This document shows positions 34,301 to 43,845 of a stretch of DNA of 64,000 bases, one piece after another. A program made the translations under genes and the position numbers. The DNA is from Coccinella septempunctata (lineage: Eukaryota; Arthropoda; Insecta; Coleoptera; Coccinellidae). Below the pieces are notes generated by a model. It saw only the letters and a list, made by a program, of their open reading frames with translations, was not told the DNA's origin and searched no databases. Position 1 is the first letter of the stretch. Every line of letters starts with the position of its first letter. The DNA lies in the NCBI RefSeq assembly GCF_907165205.1, contig NC_058189.1, forward strand, positions 15,374,001-15,438,000, in the 5' to 3' direction.

Positions 34301-34854
34301 TTCGCTGCAGGAAAACGTAGGGTCATTAAACGTTCTGAGATACCAACTGGATTTTCGGTAAGTTTGGCGGCCAGGTCGTTTCTAATGGCAAAGCCTACGC
34401 CATGTTGTCTGATTTCGCCTTCCGGCAAGCCTTTCCAGAAAAATGTATACGCTTGTTCTACCAAGCTACCTTCGTTCGAAAAGCGTGTTTCGCTTAAAGC
34501 AACTATTGCAATGGATGTTCGTTGCAGTTCCTTATCGATTAGGGCAGTACGCCTCTCTGGTCGGTCGGCCTTACGGTTGTCTAGCAAGGTTCTGACGTTC
34601 CATGCTGCAAAAGCTATGTGCTTTTCATTGGTGTTTGTTCGATGATTCACTCGCTCAGGCACCCTCCCCCGGAGATCCGAATGGGAGGGTATTTTACCTC
34701 CGGATACGAATTTTGTCCTGTTCGACTGATCCATCTTTTTGTAGGAGCTGCGTTAGAAGGTGTTCAAAAGCTGCACTGGTAACGCTGTCAGTGCAACTTT
34801 AGTTGCGGCTACGACTAGATTATCTTGTGGCACAGGTAACCTGAGACGACAAGG
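31382..34854 (-). mobile_element. LINE family E, apparently complete, nested in LINE D
   Basis: Flanked by the 11-bp duplication TCACATCTCAA (31371-31381 and 34855-34865). Minus orientation: 5' UTR of ~120 bp, one ORF of 1079 codons, short 3' UTR with a T-run, a small CCCGGTAACGGG hairpin and a tail of about six TGAA-type tetramers. A single endonuclease-RT ORF and a short-repeat tail in place of poly(A) fit the RTE/CR1 side of the LINE tree. It is the youngest-looking element here. Confidence 0.93.
31495..34734 (-). CDS. LINE E endonuclease-reverse transcriptase, intact
   Basis: A 1079-residue uninterrupted protein. Residues ~35-260 are an EEP/APE endonuclease of the craniofacial-development-protein-2-like type: 'HIAFAAWNVRTLLDNRKADR', 'SIAIVALSETRFS', 'IILLGDFNARVGRG', 'TLDYVIVRRKDL' and 'WTDHRLVISKMK'. 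RT follows: 'KSPGLDGIPAEIFKALDED', 'NYRGISLLNVAGKILSKIM', 'QCGFRPNRGTVDLIFTLRQL', 'FIDLSKAFDSVNRRAL', 'GIKQGCVLAPLLFNIF' and catalytic 'QYADDCSLIASS'. The extreme C-terminus is a C2H2-like finger 'CPECGRICRSRLGLFSHRRAH'. All expected catalytic residues are visible, so this copy may be able to move. The host LINE is disrupted by it. Confidence 0.93.
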   Translation of the reverse strand: MDQSNRTKFVSGGKIPSHSDLRGRVPERVNHRTNTNEKHIAFAAWNVRTLLDNRKADRPERRTALIDKELQRTSIAIVALSETRFSNEGSLVEQAYTFFWKGLPEGEIRQHGVGFAIRNDLAAKLTENPVGISERLMTLRFPAANNTFVNIIAVYAPTLNSSDNWKDTFYETLVATLSKIPKRERIILLGDFNARVGRGQDSELWPGIIGKHGTDSINSNGERLLALCAEHNLCITNTYFITRPNSRGTWRHPRSGHWHTLDYVIVRRKDLKEVLVTKPRADLECWTDHRLVISKMKISMRPKYQRKPKYLRERLQISKLQNPSTKDRFTAAVKSSLTPPDYNDDIETHWLRFKSSLTNTAKEILGTERSRKSPDWFADSETHIAPLLDAKHKAMKTAINKPGDVAAQIGFINIKREVRQEIRKIKDSWWKEKAREIQAYADNHDYRRFFEAIKTVYGPSRKASFPIRDAHGAILTDDRKILERWKEHYSQVLNQNNDSDLSILELLPAYSPMTSLDDEISMSEIISAIKNMKNDKSPGLDGIPAEIFKALDEDIVNSLLILFRKIWEQGDVPQDFRDALVINLYKNKGDTSNCNNYRGISLLNVAGKILSKIMANRLVPLLERLLPESQCGFRPNRGTVDLIFTLRQLQEKAREQQSRIYTAFIDLSKAFDSVNRRALWKIMARLGVPEKFLAVCKSLHTNNTARIQHNGSTTDHFSTNSGIKQGCVLAPLLFNIFAIAVSIIADMSMPVRGVGIRFRFDGGLFNLKRLRAKTRTKFITELQYADDCSLIASSSEDLQIMMNTYKHIYEALGLRLNIDKTKILVSPPESLQTDISLDNETLEQVEQFKYLGSFINTRANLDTEIHNRINSASRAFWKLKDRVFQNHDLNLKTKTAVYRAVVLPTLLYGSESWTPYRRHIKQLEQTQQRHLRQIMHIRWFHKVSNAEVLQRASCTTIETQVTRARLRWSGHILRMQDTRLPKIALYGELTEGARKPGGQYKRFKDTLHQSLKSVNANHNWEQLALDRSQWRSLVHSYSGESRRIQRRPDLVGDYPCPECGRICRSRLGLFSHRRAHSRN

Positions 34855-35310
34855 TCACATCTCAAAAATGTTAAGCCAACCCCAATGAGGAAATCATTTT
34901 ACCCAAGCGGACGCAGAAACCAGATTAAAGTAAGCCGCTTGAGAAGTGGACACACAAAACTAACACATGGATTCCTGCTTTCAAGAGAAGAACCTCCACA
35001 GTGCGACCTATGTGAAACACGAGTGACAGTTAAACACGTAATAAGTGAGTGCACAAAATTTCAGGCAAAACGGCATGAGTGCGGAGTGAGTGCGCGGATA
35101 GAAGTTGCGTTGGGAAATAACAACAAAGAACTAGAAAAGACACTTAACTTCCTCAAAGAAATCGAACTTTATTATAAGATATAGATCAGGTACTAACTCT
35201 CATTAATATAGAGTATACACCCAAAATGATATAGCACATAATCACACATGTGACTCCAAATTTCTAAATAGTGGCCTGTGCTAATGACTCTCAGCGGTCG
35301 AAGCACAAGA

Positions 35311-35347
<37 letters not shown>

Positions 35348-35357
35348 GTAAATAATT

Positions 35358-36190
35358 GTCATTTTGTCATTACAAATGACAGCTATATTGAAAAGAGGTT
35401 AATAAGTCTACGCTGCATTCTCATTTTGTATGAGATCTAAACATTTCCACCAGTTAATTCTACTAGGAAATAGAAAAAACTTGTAGGCGCCTGTAAATCA
35501 ACAGATGTTATTTTATAAACAAGCTGATCGGACATTGTTCTTTCATTGTTTGGTAGGCGCAGTTGCCAAATCGCAAACTCATAACCAAGCGATTTAAATT
35601 TTAAAACCCAATATGTGAAGGATGATTTTGAATAGTTTCAGCGGTGAATTTGAAAAAATCATGAATGAAACTCATAATTATTCAGTTTAAACTTGCATAT
35701 GCAGTGATAACCCAAATTGAGGAGAATTCCCCATTATGATCTATCATCGACCATTCACTGTCTGTTGTTAGTTATTCGATATATTCGGTAAGGAAAACGC
35801 TCAAAATTTTGAAATCGTCCGTAACTAAGCTTTTGCTTACCTATTTTTGTATGAAGTTTTTGCACTTAAATTATTCAGGAAATATACCCCTAAAATTATT
35901 GGACCTATCGAATTGTTTAATACCCCGTATATTCAACACTGTGTTTTGTACAACTAATTCAAGACAAAAAATCTTACCCTGAAGCTAATCAATTAAGGTT
36001 ATTTTAGTGACAAAATTCGAAAATACAATGATACCTTTTTTCAGTAGTTCATCAGAAATTCCAATTGATATCGATTTCAGGATCATAAGATAATTTCATT
36101 CATAGCTTTGAGTATTCAATCAATACACTCAATGTTCAAAGGAATACTTCAGCTTATTTGTGTTGATAGTTTCACTGAAGAGGATGAGAA
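35358..36190. other. Spacer beyond the UQCRC2-like gene
   Basis: Continues the pre-insertion sequence downstream of UQCRC2. It opens with a short inverted repeat 'gtcattttgtcattacaaatgac'; no gene or element is recognised. Confidence 0.5.
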
Positions 36191-36194
36191 GATT

Positions 36195-37936
36195 CCAACA
36201 GATTACGAAACAACCCAGAAGTAATAGAACGAGTTCTACAAGAAACCATTGACGAAACAAATGACTGGTGCATAAAGTGGAAAATCAAGCTCAATGGACA
36301 AAATAGCCAAGCAATATTATTACAGAAAAGAAGACTGCGACCCACAACGAAACTTTAAGTTGACGGCGAAGAAATCGACTGGAAAAATGAAGCCAAATAT
36401 TTAGGAATAACGCTTGACAAAGGACTTACTTGGAAGTCATATCAAACAAGCAATCGACAAAACGGAAGCAGCGATGAATAGACTCTACCCTCTGATAGGA
36501 AGAAGCCACATGTCAAACGAGACAAAATTGAAGATAATCAAAGCCGTTGCTAGGCCTCAACTGACTTATGGATCAGTTGCTTGGGGCTTCGCGGCAAAGA
36601 GCCACATCAAAAGAATTCAGGCCACTGAAAACAAGCTGCTACGATGTGCAATAGATGCACCTTGGTTTGTCAGGAATAGACAGATTTATAGGGACCTAAA
36701 ATGGGAAACCATAACGGAATTCATGAACAGAAAAGCAGAGAAATTATTCGAAACAGCGAAAAACCATCCGAATCAAGAACTCAGGAGACTAGTGGACTAC
36801 AACCCAGAGGAAACCGGCGTGAACCTAGCAGACCGTTTTTGGCAAACCGTTTGACGGAAACACCCGAACGCCGTGTTCAGTGGCGTGCGAAGCGTAGGTC
36901 AAATTTATGCTGGAATAAGGCCGATTCACATAGCTAATGAAAAATAGGATCCTACATTCGATGGAATGTGACTGATTCTTGGGAATTCCACGTAATTCTG
37001 TTATGGTCGACGGGGTTGATTAAAGTTAAATCTCTGAAACCGTTAATCGGCGCATTAAAATATTCGACATATACAATCCTTACACGAATGCGATTATTCT
37101 CTAAAAATTTCATCCACTTTCCTTGGGATCTAGGGGGTGAATTTCCACCCTTAAATGTTCAAAATTCGATATCTCGGAAACCGTTAATCGGCGCATAAAG
37201 AGATTTGGCATATACAATCCTTACCCGAATGCGATCATTCTTTGAAAATTTCATCCACTTCCCTTGGGATCTAGGGGGTGAATAGAAATTTTCAGAGAAT
37301 AATCACATTCGTGTAAGGATTGTATATGCCAAATACCTTTATGCGCCGATTAACGGTTTCCGAGATATCGAATTTTGAACATTTAAGGGTGGAAATTAAC
37401 CCCGTCGACCATAACGGAATTACGTGGAATTCCCAAGAATCAGTCACATTCCATCGAATGTAGGATCCTATTTTTCATTAGCTATGTGAATCGGCCTTAT
37501 TCCAGCATAAATTTGACCTACGCTTCGCACGCCACTGGACACGGCGTTCGGGTGTGTGTTTCCGTCAAACGGTCTGCCAGAAACGGTCTGCTAGGTTCAC
37601 GCCGGTCCAGAGGAAGACAAAAGGAGAATGCGAACTTATCGAAGGAGACCAAGAGATCAATTAAAAAGAGATTAAAATAAGAACAGAAACTTTTTGAAAA
37701 ATCCAATAAAGTGTTATCCAATAGAGGAATGAACACATAAATCCGAGCACGATAGTGTGCGAGAAGAAAACCGACTAAGAGATGAACGGTTTATAGGCAA
37801 ATGCCCGGAACCAATATTCAAGAAGTAGTTAAGGGTTTTTAGTGGTTCTCGAGCTCAGGAGAGTGAGAATCCCCACACTTGTTCCCCCTCAGACTTGCAG
37901 ATTTTCCCCCTGCTGCACCAAAAAAAAAAAAAAAAT
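36195..37936 (+). mobile_element. LINE family A copy with 3' terminus, interrupted by a foldback element
   Basis: 36.2-36.8 kb matches the RT C-terminal half of LINE A ('ETNDWCIKWKIKLNGQ', 'RPQLTYGSVAWGFAAKSHI', 'DLKWETITEFMNRKAEKL') with a one-base loss near 36436. It resumes at 37607 after the foldback element with 'ccagaggaagacaaaagg', then the 3' UTR, ending 'gattttccccctgctgcacc' and a run of about 16 A. This copy defines the family's 3' end. Confidence 0.88.
36813..37606. mobile_element. 794-bp foldback MULE, nonautonomous
   Basis: Almost entirely a palindrome: the left end ACCGGCGTGAACCTAGCAGA is mirrored at the right end, and the match continues through about 300 bp per arm. Flanked by the 9-bp duplication CCAGAGGAA (36804-36812 and 37607-37615), the usual MULE duplication length. 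Each arm has an outer ~210-bp unique part and an inner part made of the same 141-bp unit as the satellite at 47.9-52.9 kb: roughly two units in the left arm, one in the right. No coding. Same family as the right terminus at 52.89-53.10 kb. Confidence 0.93.
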
Positions 37937-38118
37937 TGAGATCTTCCTCCTTCATTGGCGTAGTCCTCAAAGCCCTCTAATATATCTAGTTTTTCATCGT
38001 AATCTAATCGTTTCTTCAGAGAAATTTCCTCCATCAGAATCACACATTCCTTTTCGAATATTTCGGAAAGTCTCATTTTAAATAAAAAAAGCTTCTTTAG
38101 GGGTAAGCTTCCAAGCAA
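37937..38118 (-). pseudogene. P-element/THAP9-like transposase fragment
   Basis: Minus-strand frame reads 'KMRLSEIFEKECVILMEEIS' followed by 'LKKRLDYDEKLDILEGFEDY' and 'EGGRSQ'. This resembles the start of the RNase H-like catalytic domain of P-type transposases (pattern 'D/E-E-M/I-S-L-K ... D ... G-F-E-D'). Only about 60 residues remain, and the family aspartate appears as Glu. It directly abuts the LINE A poly(A) tail. Confidence 0.5.
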
Positions 38119-39300
38119 TTGGTTCAGAAGAGTTTCTATTTGATGTATCTATATGATCCATTTGTCAAGTTTACATAATTTATTTCAGATTAAATTACAT
38201 GCAAACTCACAGAATGAGAAACATCCTTGATCTTGGTGTATGAACATAAGAATTTCTAGATAACAAACAGTTCTTGGGGGTGAGTCTGCACAGAAAGACG
38301 ACCAGGAGATTCTATATTTTATAATTGAAATTTATTTTCAGGTACATATAAATTTATCAGATCAAGAAATGTATAATATCATCTCTCGGTGTTATTTGGT
38401 AAAAAAAAAGATTCTTCAGAGTAAGTTTATAAAGCAATTCGTTCAGGAGAGTTTCTATGTGAAGTAAATGATCTATTTCGCTTCTTTTCAACTGAATAAA
38501 ACTGACATTTTTCAAGCAATTTTGTAGTGTACGGAGATGATTTTCTTAGTCTAGATCTATGGAGAAATATGTTTTGAGATGAGTTATTCAGAGTTATTCA
38601 GAGAGAGGGACTCTGTAGGTTTCAAAATAAACTGAATTAAATGTTATAATACTTGAAATCTTCATAATTAGGCTTCTTTTAAATTCCATATAACAGATTT
38701 TGGCCAATTTTCATGCTTTTTGATTAGTGTACAAGGATTATTCTATTTACTCATTCCAGATAATAGGAGAAATGTTTTCAAATATCTCATTCAAGTAGAA
38801 TAATAAAATGCTTATTGGAACACAAGAGCAGGGTGTGCTTTTGTGTTAAAATTCTATATTTATAGACTTTCTCACTTAAGATTAGATCTTTTTTTCTTAT
38901 CGTGGAAGAAGGGACTTTGTAGATTTTTGTTCAAAATAAACTGAATTAAATGATATAATGCTTGAAATTTTTATAATAAGGCTCCTCTCCTATTCCATAT
39001 AACAGATTTTGGCCATTTTTTATGCTTTTTGATTAGTGTACAAGCATTATTGTATTTTACATTCCAGATGGAAGGGAAAATATTCTCAAATAACTTATTC
39101 AAGTTGAATAATATAATGATTATTGGAATACAATAGGAGAGTGTGTTAATGCGTTGAAATTCCATAGATTTTTGGCAAGTTATTCTCATTTTAAGGATGG
39201 ATTTTTTTTCATCGTAGATAAAGGAACTTGCATGAAATCCCCTCTATAAGCCTTCTCTCCGACTGCATATAACTAATTTTTGCAAATTCTTAAGCAGTGT
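38090..39300 (+). repeat. Degenerate ~310-bp tandem repeat
   Basis: A block starting 'ttcaaaataaactgaattaa' occurs at 38621 and 38930 (309 bp apart), both followed by 'tccatataacagattttggcca', 'gctttttgattagtgtacaa' and 'ttattggaa'. A weaker third copy of the 'ccatataacagattttggc' part lies near 39.27 kb. An earlier pair, 'agcaattggttcagaagagt' at about 38.12 kb and a variant at about 38.43 kb, has a similar spacing. No coding potential seen. Confidence 0.65.
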
Positions 39301-39393
39301 ATGTATTGGCAATAACACTTTCAGGAAATGTGGCATTACATCGAACGCTGTGAGTTATGTGTGATCAGTATTTTATATTATTCGCGTATTATT

Positions 39394-39513
39394 AATCGCG
39401 AAGGCTGTAGGTCCGAGCTACGGAGGAAAGGCGGATCTCGAGGACCGGAGGCCCGAGCTTTGGACTTAAGGCGAATCGCGAGGGCCGTAGGCCTGAGCTA
39501 CTGACGAAAGGCG
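39394..39513 (+). repeat. GC-rich 40-bp minisatellite, three copies
   Basis: Three exact-length 40-bp units begin 'aatcgcgaaggctgtaggtc', 'gatctcgaggaccggaggcc' and 'aatcgcgagggccgtaggcc', each ending 'aaggcg'. Shorter 'aaggcga(a/t)tct' derivatives continue to about 39.6 kb. It stands out by GC content from its AT-rich surroundings. Confidence 0.8.
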
Positions 39514-39839
39514 AATCTGCCCATAAAGGCGATTCTACCTACAAGGTGGATCTCCTGGCTATACTAATCTACCAATAAAGGTAGATCTCCTGGCCATACT
39601 TGTTTCCTATTAATGCATTATTGTCATGGGTAGTCGAACATAGAAGTATTCAGCAGCTTCCCAAATAATTTTTTCATTTGTATGTCGCATTGATTTTTGT
39701 AGTACCTAGCGGGTGAATTGAGAAGATATGAATTGTGGAGATTGCAGAAAAATTATGATGGTTAGAGAGTAATCAATATATCTATGTACTACAACTAAAG
39801 CCTACACCATTCTTTAACAGATATTGTAGGGAACGATAT

Positions 39840-40010
39840 CAATTTCCTTAGGATCTAGGGGGTGAATTTCCACCCTTAAATGTTCAAAATTCGATATCTC
39901 GGAAACCGTTAATCGGCGCATAAAGAGATTCGACATATACAATCCTTACACGAATGCGATTATTCTCTGAAAATTTCATCTACTTCCCTTGGGATCTAAG
40001 GGGTTAAATT
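39840..40010 (-). repeat. Inverted 141-bp satellite unit, left arm remnant
   Basis: Reverse complement of slightly more than one satellite unit, containing 'cggaaaccgttaatcggcgc', 'gacatatacaatccttacac' and 'cttgggatcta' at each end. It is opposite in orientation to the big array. Confidence 0.9.
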
Positions 40011-40136
40011 GACTTTCGCATTCATTTCCACACCACCTCTGAGGTAGAATGCTGGGCGCCTTTTTTTTACATGGTTTCCCCTACAGGCATATTCCATGAT
40101 ATATATATTAATAATATTAGCGGTATCATCCCATTT

Positions 40137-40775
40137 TTAGTAATTTCTGCACAAATCACATATGCTGTTCATGAATTCATTTTGGGGCTCGGGCTTGTTT
40201 GTAAAACACGAAATATGCACTCTCCTTTTACAACTTCTATATGAATAAAAATGAGTTTCAGCAATTTTACAACAATACAAACACCTATCTTGCATTGGCG
40301 AAGATTTTTCAAGAAATGAGCGTTTGATAATATTCCTAAAATCATTGATAATTACGCTATCATTTAAGGGTTTCCTCGAAATATATTGTTGGAAATAATA
40401 TATGACAAACATTCCGCAATTGAAATGATCCTCCTGGTGAATAATGGGTTCATCCAAAATTTTCCAAACATTTTTTCCTTCACTTTGAGCGATTAATTCC
40501 GAAAACCTTCGAAAATATTTCTGTTTTCTACTCTCGGACAAAATTTTAGTTCTGCTCAGAGGATCAAGAAATAAGAAATGTTTCATCTTCACATCAAGAA
40601 TGATTAGAATGAAATGAATGTTTCTTTCATAGGCAGTGCCACATAATCCTTTTCAAAAATTAATGTTTTTCTTTCGTCTGTATCGTCTGTAAACAAACTG
40701 CTCGCTATTTGAACTGAGATTTTTTCGAAAATATCATCTGCACCGATCAGGCACAGATAATTATCAATAGGTAAC
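40137..40775 (-). pseudogene. Ulp1-like (C48) cysteine protease and Cys/His finger, end of MULE protein
   Basis: C-terminal part of the MULE coding region. The stretch 'LPIDNYLCLIGADDIFEKIS' continues the YqaJ part after a frameshift near 40775. A second shift near 40.615 kb leads into 'HFILIILDVKMKHFLFLDPL', matching the Ulp1 catalytic His followed by the Asp region; 'HQEDHFNCGMFVIYY' contains the Gln/Asp...Asn-Cys-Gly nucleophile motif. The end has paired Cys/His ('CLYCCKIAETHF', 'CKRRVHISCF', 'CDLC'), a RING/PHD-like finger. C48 proteases cleave SUMO-type conjugates and occur in some plant MULEs. The indels make this copy inactive. Confidence 0.75.
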
Positions 40776-42419
40776 GAAACTTGTCAGATAATTTCCGAAG
40801 TCTAGACTCAAGTAATCGCTTATCTCTATTTCTCGAACGGGACATGAGAAATTTTCGAAAAATGTCACAACATAATTTCGTTCTGATGGCTTCCTTGAAC
40901 TCCTTTCTGTTTGCCAGCGATCAGGAATATTCCGATAAAAATTAATGTCCTTCACTAGGCCATTAGGGAAAAATTCTAAATTGTTGAGGGTTCTCCATTT
41001 TCTCTCAATAAAATCTGATGATGTTGTTCCTTTTTCTTCATTTATTACAAATGGAAGAAAATCGAAATAGTAGAAGCTTTTCAATTTCGGAAGCATATTT
41101 TCTATCCAGAATTCTTTATTCTTCTCGACTCTAATGATTTTCACACCTTTGAAGGTGAATATCACCAAATCACACCATTTTCTGTCGCAAATATTGAGCA
41201 ACCCTTGAATTTGGTAAAAATATTCACAGGAGGGTTTCAATTTATGGGATTCATCTAGAAATTTCAGTTCAATTTCATTTGGATCCTGATTTCTCAAGCT
41301 GTATGGGCATTTGATTCCTATAATCCCATCAGGTTGAATCAAACCATCAGGAGAGCAAGCCAGAAAGGAATCGGTTTTGTCAACAATCAATCCACTCAAT
41401 TCACATTCGACGTTACGAATTGATGAATATTGTTCTCGAGCTAAATTCTCATTGCAGATCCCATGATTTATAGCTTCACAATTTATATTGACAGGATTTC
41501 TTATTTTTTTGCAAATATTTTCTTTGGTGGAGGTCTTACATCTGCATATTTTGAAGAAGAAGGAAGATGTTATTCTTCTTTTTCTTTCTTCTCTCCATAA
41601 TTCAGAATTTCTTTGAAAAACTGTCTCTCTTCTTAATGATTCTCTTCTTGAGGATGGCAATGTCACTGCCTTGATCTCTTCCATACACTTTTCATACAAG
41701 TAGGTATCTGGATAACCAGGTGATTGTTGATGGCATTCGATGTCATCGATAGTGATTATTTCATCTTCCCCTTTATCTTCACTCGGTTTTTTCTTCAAAC
41801 TCGTTGTTTTATTTCCAACATCCAGTTGTTTCAGGAAATTACCACTGAAATGTGAAGTTTTACGTTTCGGCTTTCTCGACCAGGATTCTTGAGAAGTTTT
41901 TTCCTCGGTTTCTATTTCTTCACGTCCGCGTCCCTCGATATTAAGATTTGATTTCCCTATATTGATCTTCACTTCATTAGAAGTTGCTCTAATATCATTA
42001 TGATAGGCTCGGATAAATCTCGAGCATTTCATATTTCTCTGGCCTTCCAGTATGCCACATTTGAGATAACCGAAATGATTCTCTATGATGGCATTACTAA
42101 GTCTTTGTCGCTGCAAAAGACAAGTCCATAAGGGAGCGAAGGGAATATATTTTCTCAAAATCATATTCAAGAAATCTTCATTGAAATAAATATTTTTGTT
42201 ATTGTCAACTCTATTGAGTGAATTACCAATCTGGCTCTTAATATCGTCGTGGAAATTTTTATACCTTTTATAGAAAGGACTGGAACGAAAAAGTGTTTCT
42301 GAAAGTTCATCCGATTTCAAAATACCTGCATTTAAATCTTCACATTTTATATTTGATTCAGTTCTAGCACATAATCTTTTAAGGCTTTCTTCTGTTTCTT
42401 CATTTGAAATTTCATTACA
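40764..42419 (-). pseudogene. YqaJ-like nuclease domain of MULE protein
   Basis: Frame 40764-42320, extended upstream to 42419 after a one-base shift ('CNEISNEETEESLKRLCART'). The N-terminal ~130 residues are unassigned ('FAPLWTCLLQRQRLSNAII', 'GILEGQRNMKCSRFIRAY'). The second half matches the YqaJ/lambda-exonuclease-like PD-(D/E)xK fold: 'RRITSSFFFKICRC', 'GICNENLAREQYSS', 'FLACSPDGLIQPDGIIGIKC' and 'CEYFYQIQGLLNICDRKWCD'. The usual motif is SPDG...E-I-K-C-P; here the Glu of ExK is Gly (GIKCP), which should abolish cleavage. It is flanked by MULE transposase (N-terminal side) and protease (C-terminal side). Confidence 0.75.
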
Positions 42420-43845
42420 AAGGAGAACTATTGAACCAATTATCCAAATCTATTAAATTATCAATATTTATAGAAAAAGCCATGAGTTCTTTGAAAAGAA
42501 TTTTCTGTTGTTCATTTATTCCCAAATTTTCTACATCTTTGCATACCATTTTCATATAATGTGCACAGCAAAGATGTACAGTGATCAACTTTTTGCTCGA
42601 AATTTCACTTTCAACAATTTGATAACAGATTTCCAAATATTCAGAGAGAGTCATTCTGTTGAATGCTTTGACAGCTGCATGAATAGACGCGAAACTGAAG
42701 TCAGTTACTATTCCGGAAAATAACGGCCACTTGCTTTCTTCTTCGCAAAAATATTTAAAATCGTTTAACAACTTGAAAATAGCATTTGAGTTGTGTTCGG
42801 CATAAATCATGGACAGAACCGGATATATCCTTTGTGTTTTCAACATGACAACTCCTGAATATAAATAAACTCTTTTTTTTTCCTTATAAGGGTGTCTCAC
42901 AATAGAACCAGTAGCATCGAAATGGATATATAATTCTCCAGAATTATTTTGAAATAAATCGTGCAAAATTCGAACCTGGTCAGAAAAAAACAATGTGACT
43001 CGAAAAGGAAAAGACAATTCTCGGAAAAAATGTCGTTTATCAGCCTGCAGTTTCACCAAATCTAATAAATCGTTCTTATCCCTGTCGAACTGCGCCAATT
43101 TTTCTGATCTCATTTTCCTCATTGTGGGGTCGGATTTAACATTTTCTAAACTCTTTGTCTGATTAATGAAGGTGTCATCACATTTTAACAGTATTTCCTT
43201 CTTATAGTTCAAAGGTTTTCGCCTTAGTAGTTAGTTCTTAAGAATTTCTCTCTCAACTCCTTTAACTTGGGCGGTCAGATATTCCTCATGGTGAAAATTC
43301 AATGAGGAACTATATACCTTTACTGCGGCAGAAATAGTGGAAATGATTATTTTGAAATGTTTACACCCTTTATGTGCACAATTAGCATAAACATTTATCG
43401 TCGAATTCCTTTTAATACTTTTTTTATATTTTAAAACTAATATACATGTATTATTGACGAAAGCTTTCATATAATTCTTCAATACAAGCGGATATGATTT
43501 ATCTAGTTTAGACTCTTTGTAAATTCTTTCCCATAATTGCCTGTTTATTGTAAATTGTCCATCAAACACAGTGCAATTTTTGAAACTTCCACAAATAGGG
43601 ACAGTGTCGTTTATTGAATTTAATGGAATAATTTTCTTTCGAAATTCGAGATCTCCAAGTAAATTTCATATTTTACGACACGAGAGGGACTCCTCTTTTG
43701 ATGAATCCAGGAATTTCGGAGAAATTTCTGAAATTTCCGAGGGTTTTTCAGTAGAATCGCTTTTCTTTGAAAATTCATTGTGTTGATTCATTAATGAGTT
43801 ACCTGCATATTCAATAGAATTAGCTATCGAATTATCTGTGGGTAG
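42415..43845 (-). pseudogene. MULE transposase domain (NOF-like), with in-frame stops
   Basis: Same-frame reading from 43845 to 42415 with a TGA near 43.66 kb and a TAA at 43231-43233. A zinc-finger-like N-terminal part has 'YANCAHKGCKHFKIII' and 'SSSLNFHHEEYLTAQ' (C-x4-C...H-x-H, WRKY/GCM or FLYWCH type). The DDE catalytic core follows: 'GELYIHFDATGSIVR' (first Asp), 'LFSGIVTDFSFASIHAAVKA' (second Asp) and 'LITVHLCCAHYMKMVCKDV' (the C..H motif typical of MULEs). The probable Glu lies in the truncated end near 42.45 kb. This enzyme cuts and pastes the element. The two stops and the frameshift at ~42.42 kb show a dead copy. Confidence 0.8.

Larger units (their letters stand above)
28671..35184 (+). 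pseudogene. LINE D ORF2, reverse transcriptase-RNase H part, split by LINE E
   Basis: Continues ORF2: linker 'NTWNIKLANWSNFTAMIE', 'KKTSPGPDNIPYIFMTHL', 'SYRPISLTCTMCKLLEKIIN', 'QQQNGFRKHRSTNDNIIA', 'VLAVFFDIEKAFNMTWRAN', 'GIVQGGVLSTTLFDVAIQ' and catalytic 'LLFADDFTIFVSG'. RNase H follows with 'FYYTDASS', 'SGELTAIHHALLEI', 'VVCTDSLSAIKII' and 'YVPSHTGIKGNELADEAAK'. At 31381 the frame is cut by LINE E and resumes at 34866: 'SHLK|NVKPTPMRKSFYPSGR' is in frame, ending with the CCHC-like 'CDLCETRVTVKHVISEC' and a TAG at 35184. It is in a different frame from the endonuclease part because of the hairpins at 28614-28670. Confidence 0.9.
26338..35341 (+). mobile_element. LINE family D (I/Jockey-like with RNase H), near full length
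   Basis: Flanked by the 16-bp duplication AAAAGTGTAAATAATT (26322-26337 and 35342-35357) and ending in a poly(A) run of about 30 bases. Without the nested LINE E (31382-34854 plus one 11-bp duplication) it is about 5.5 kb: 5' UTR of ~330 bp, ORF1 with a CCHC knuckle, ORF2 with endonuclease, RT, RNase H and a final CCHC. That RNase H content points to the I clade or relatives. ORF2 is disrupted by a hairpin insertion at 28614-28670. Good preservation suggests recent insertion. Confidence 0.93.

Noticed and set aside
39800..39840. Left terminus of the composite MULE
   Set aside because: No ACCGGCGTGAACC end or GAAATTTTG duplication is present here, so I do not call it a true end.
40764..42320. 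Bacterial or phage contamination (YqaJ-like domain)
   Set aside because: Base composition, neighbouring MULE motifs and nesting with an insect hAT insertion all fit the host genome.
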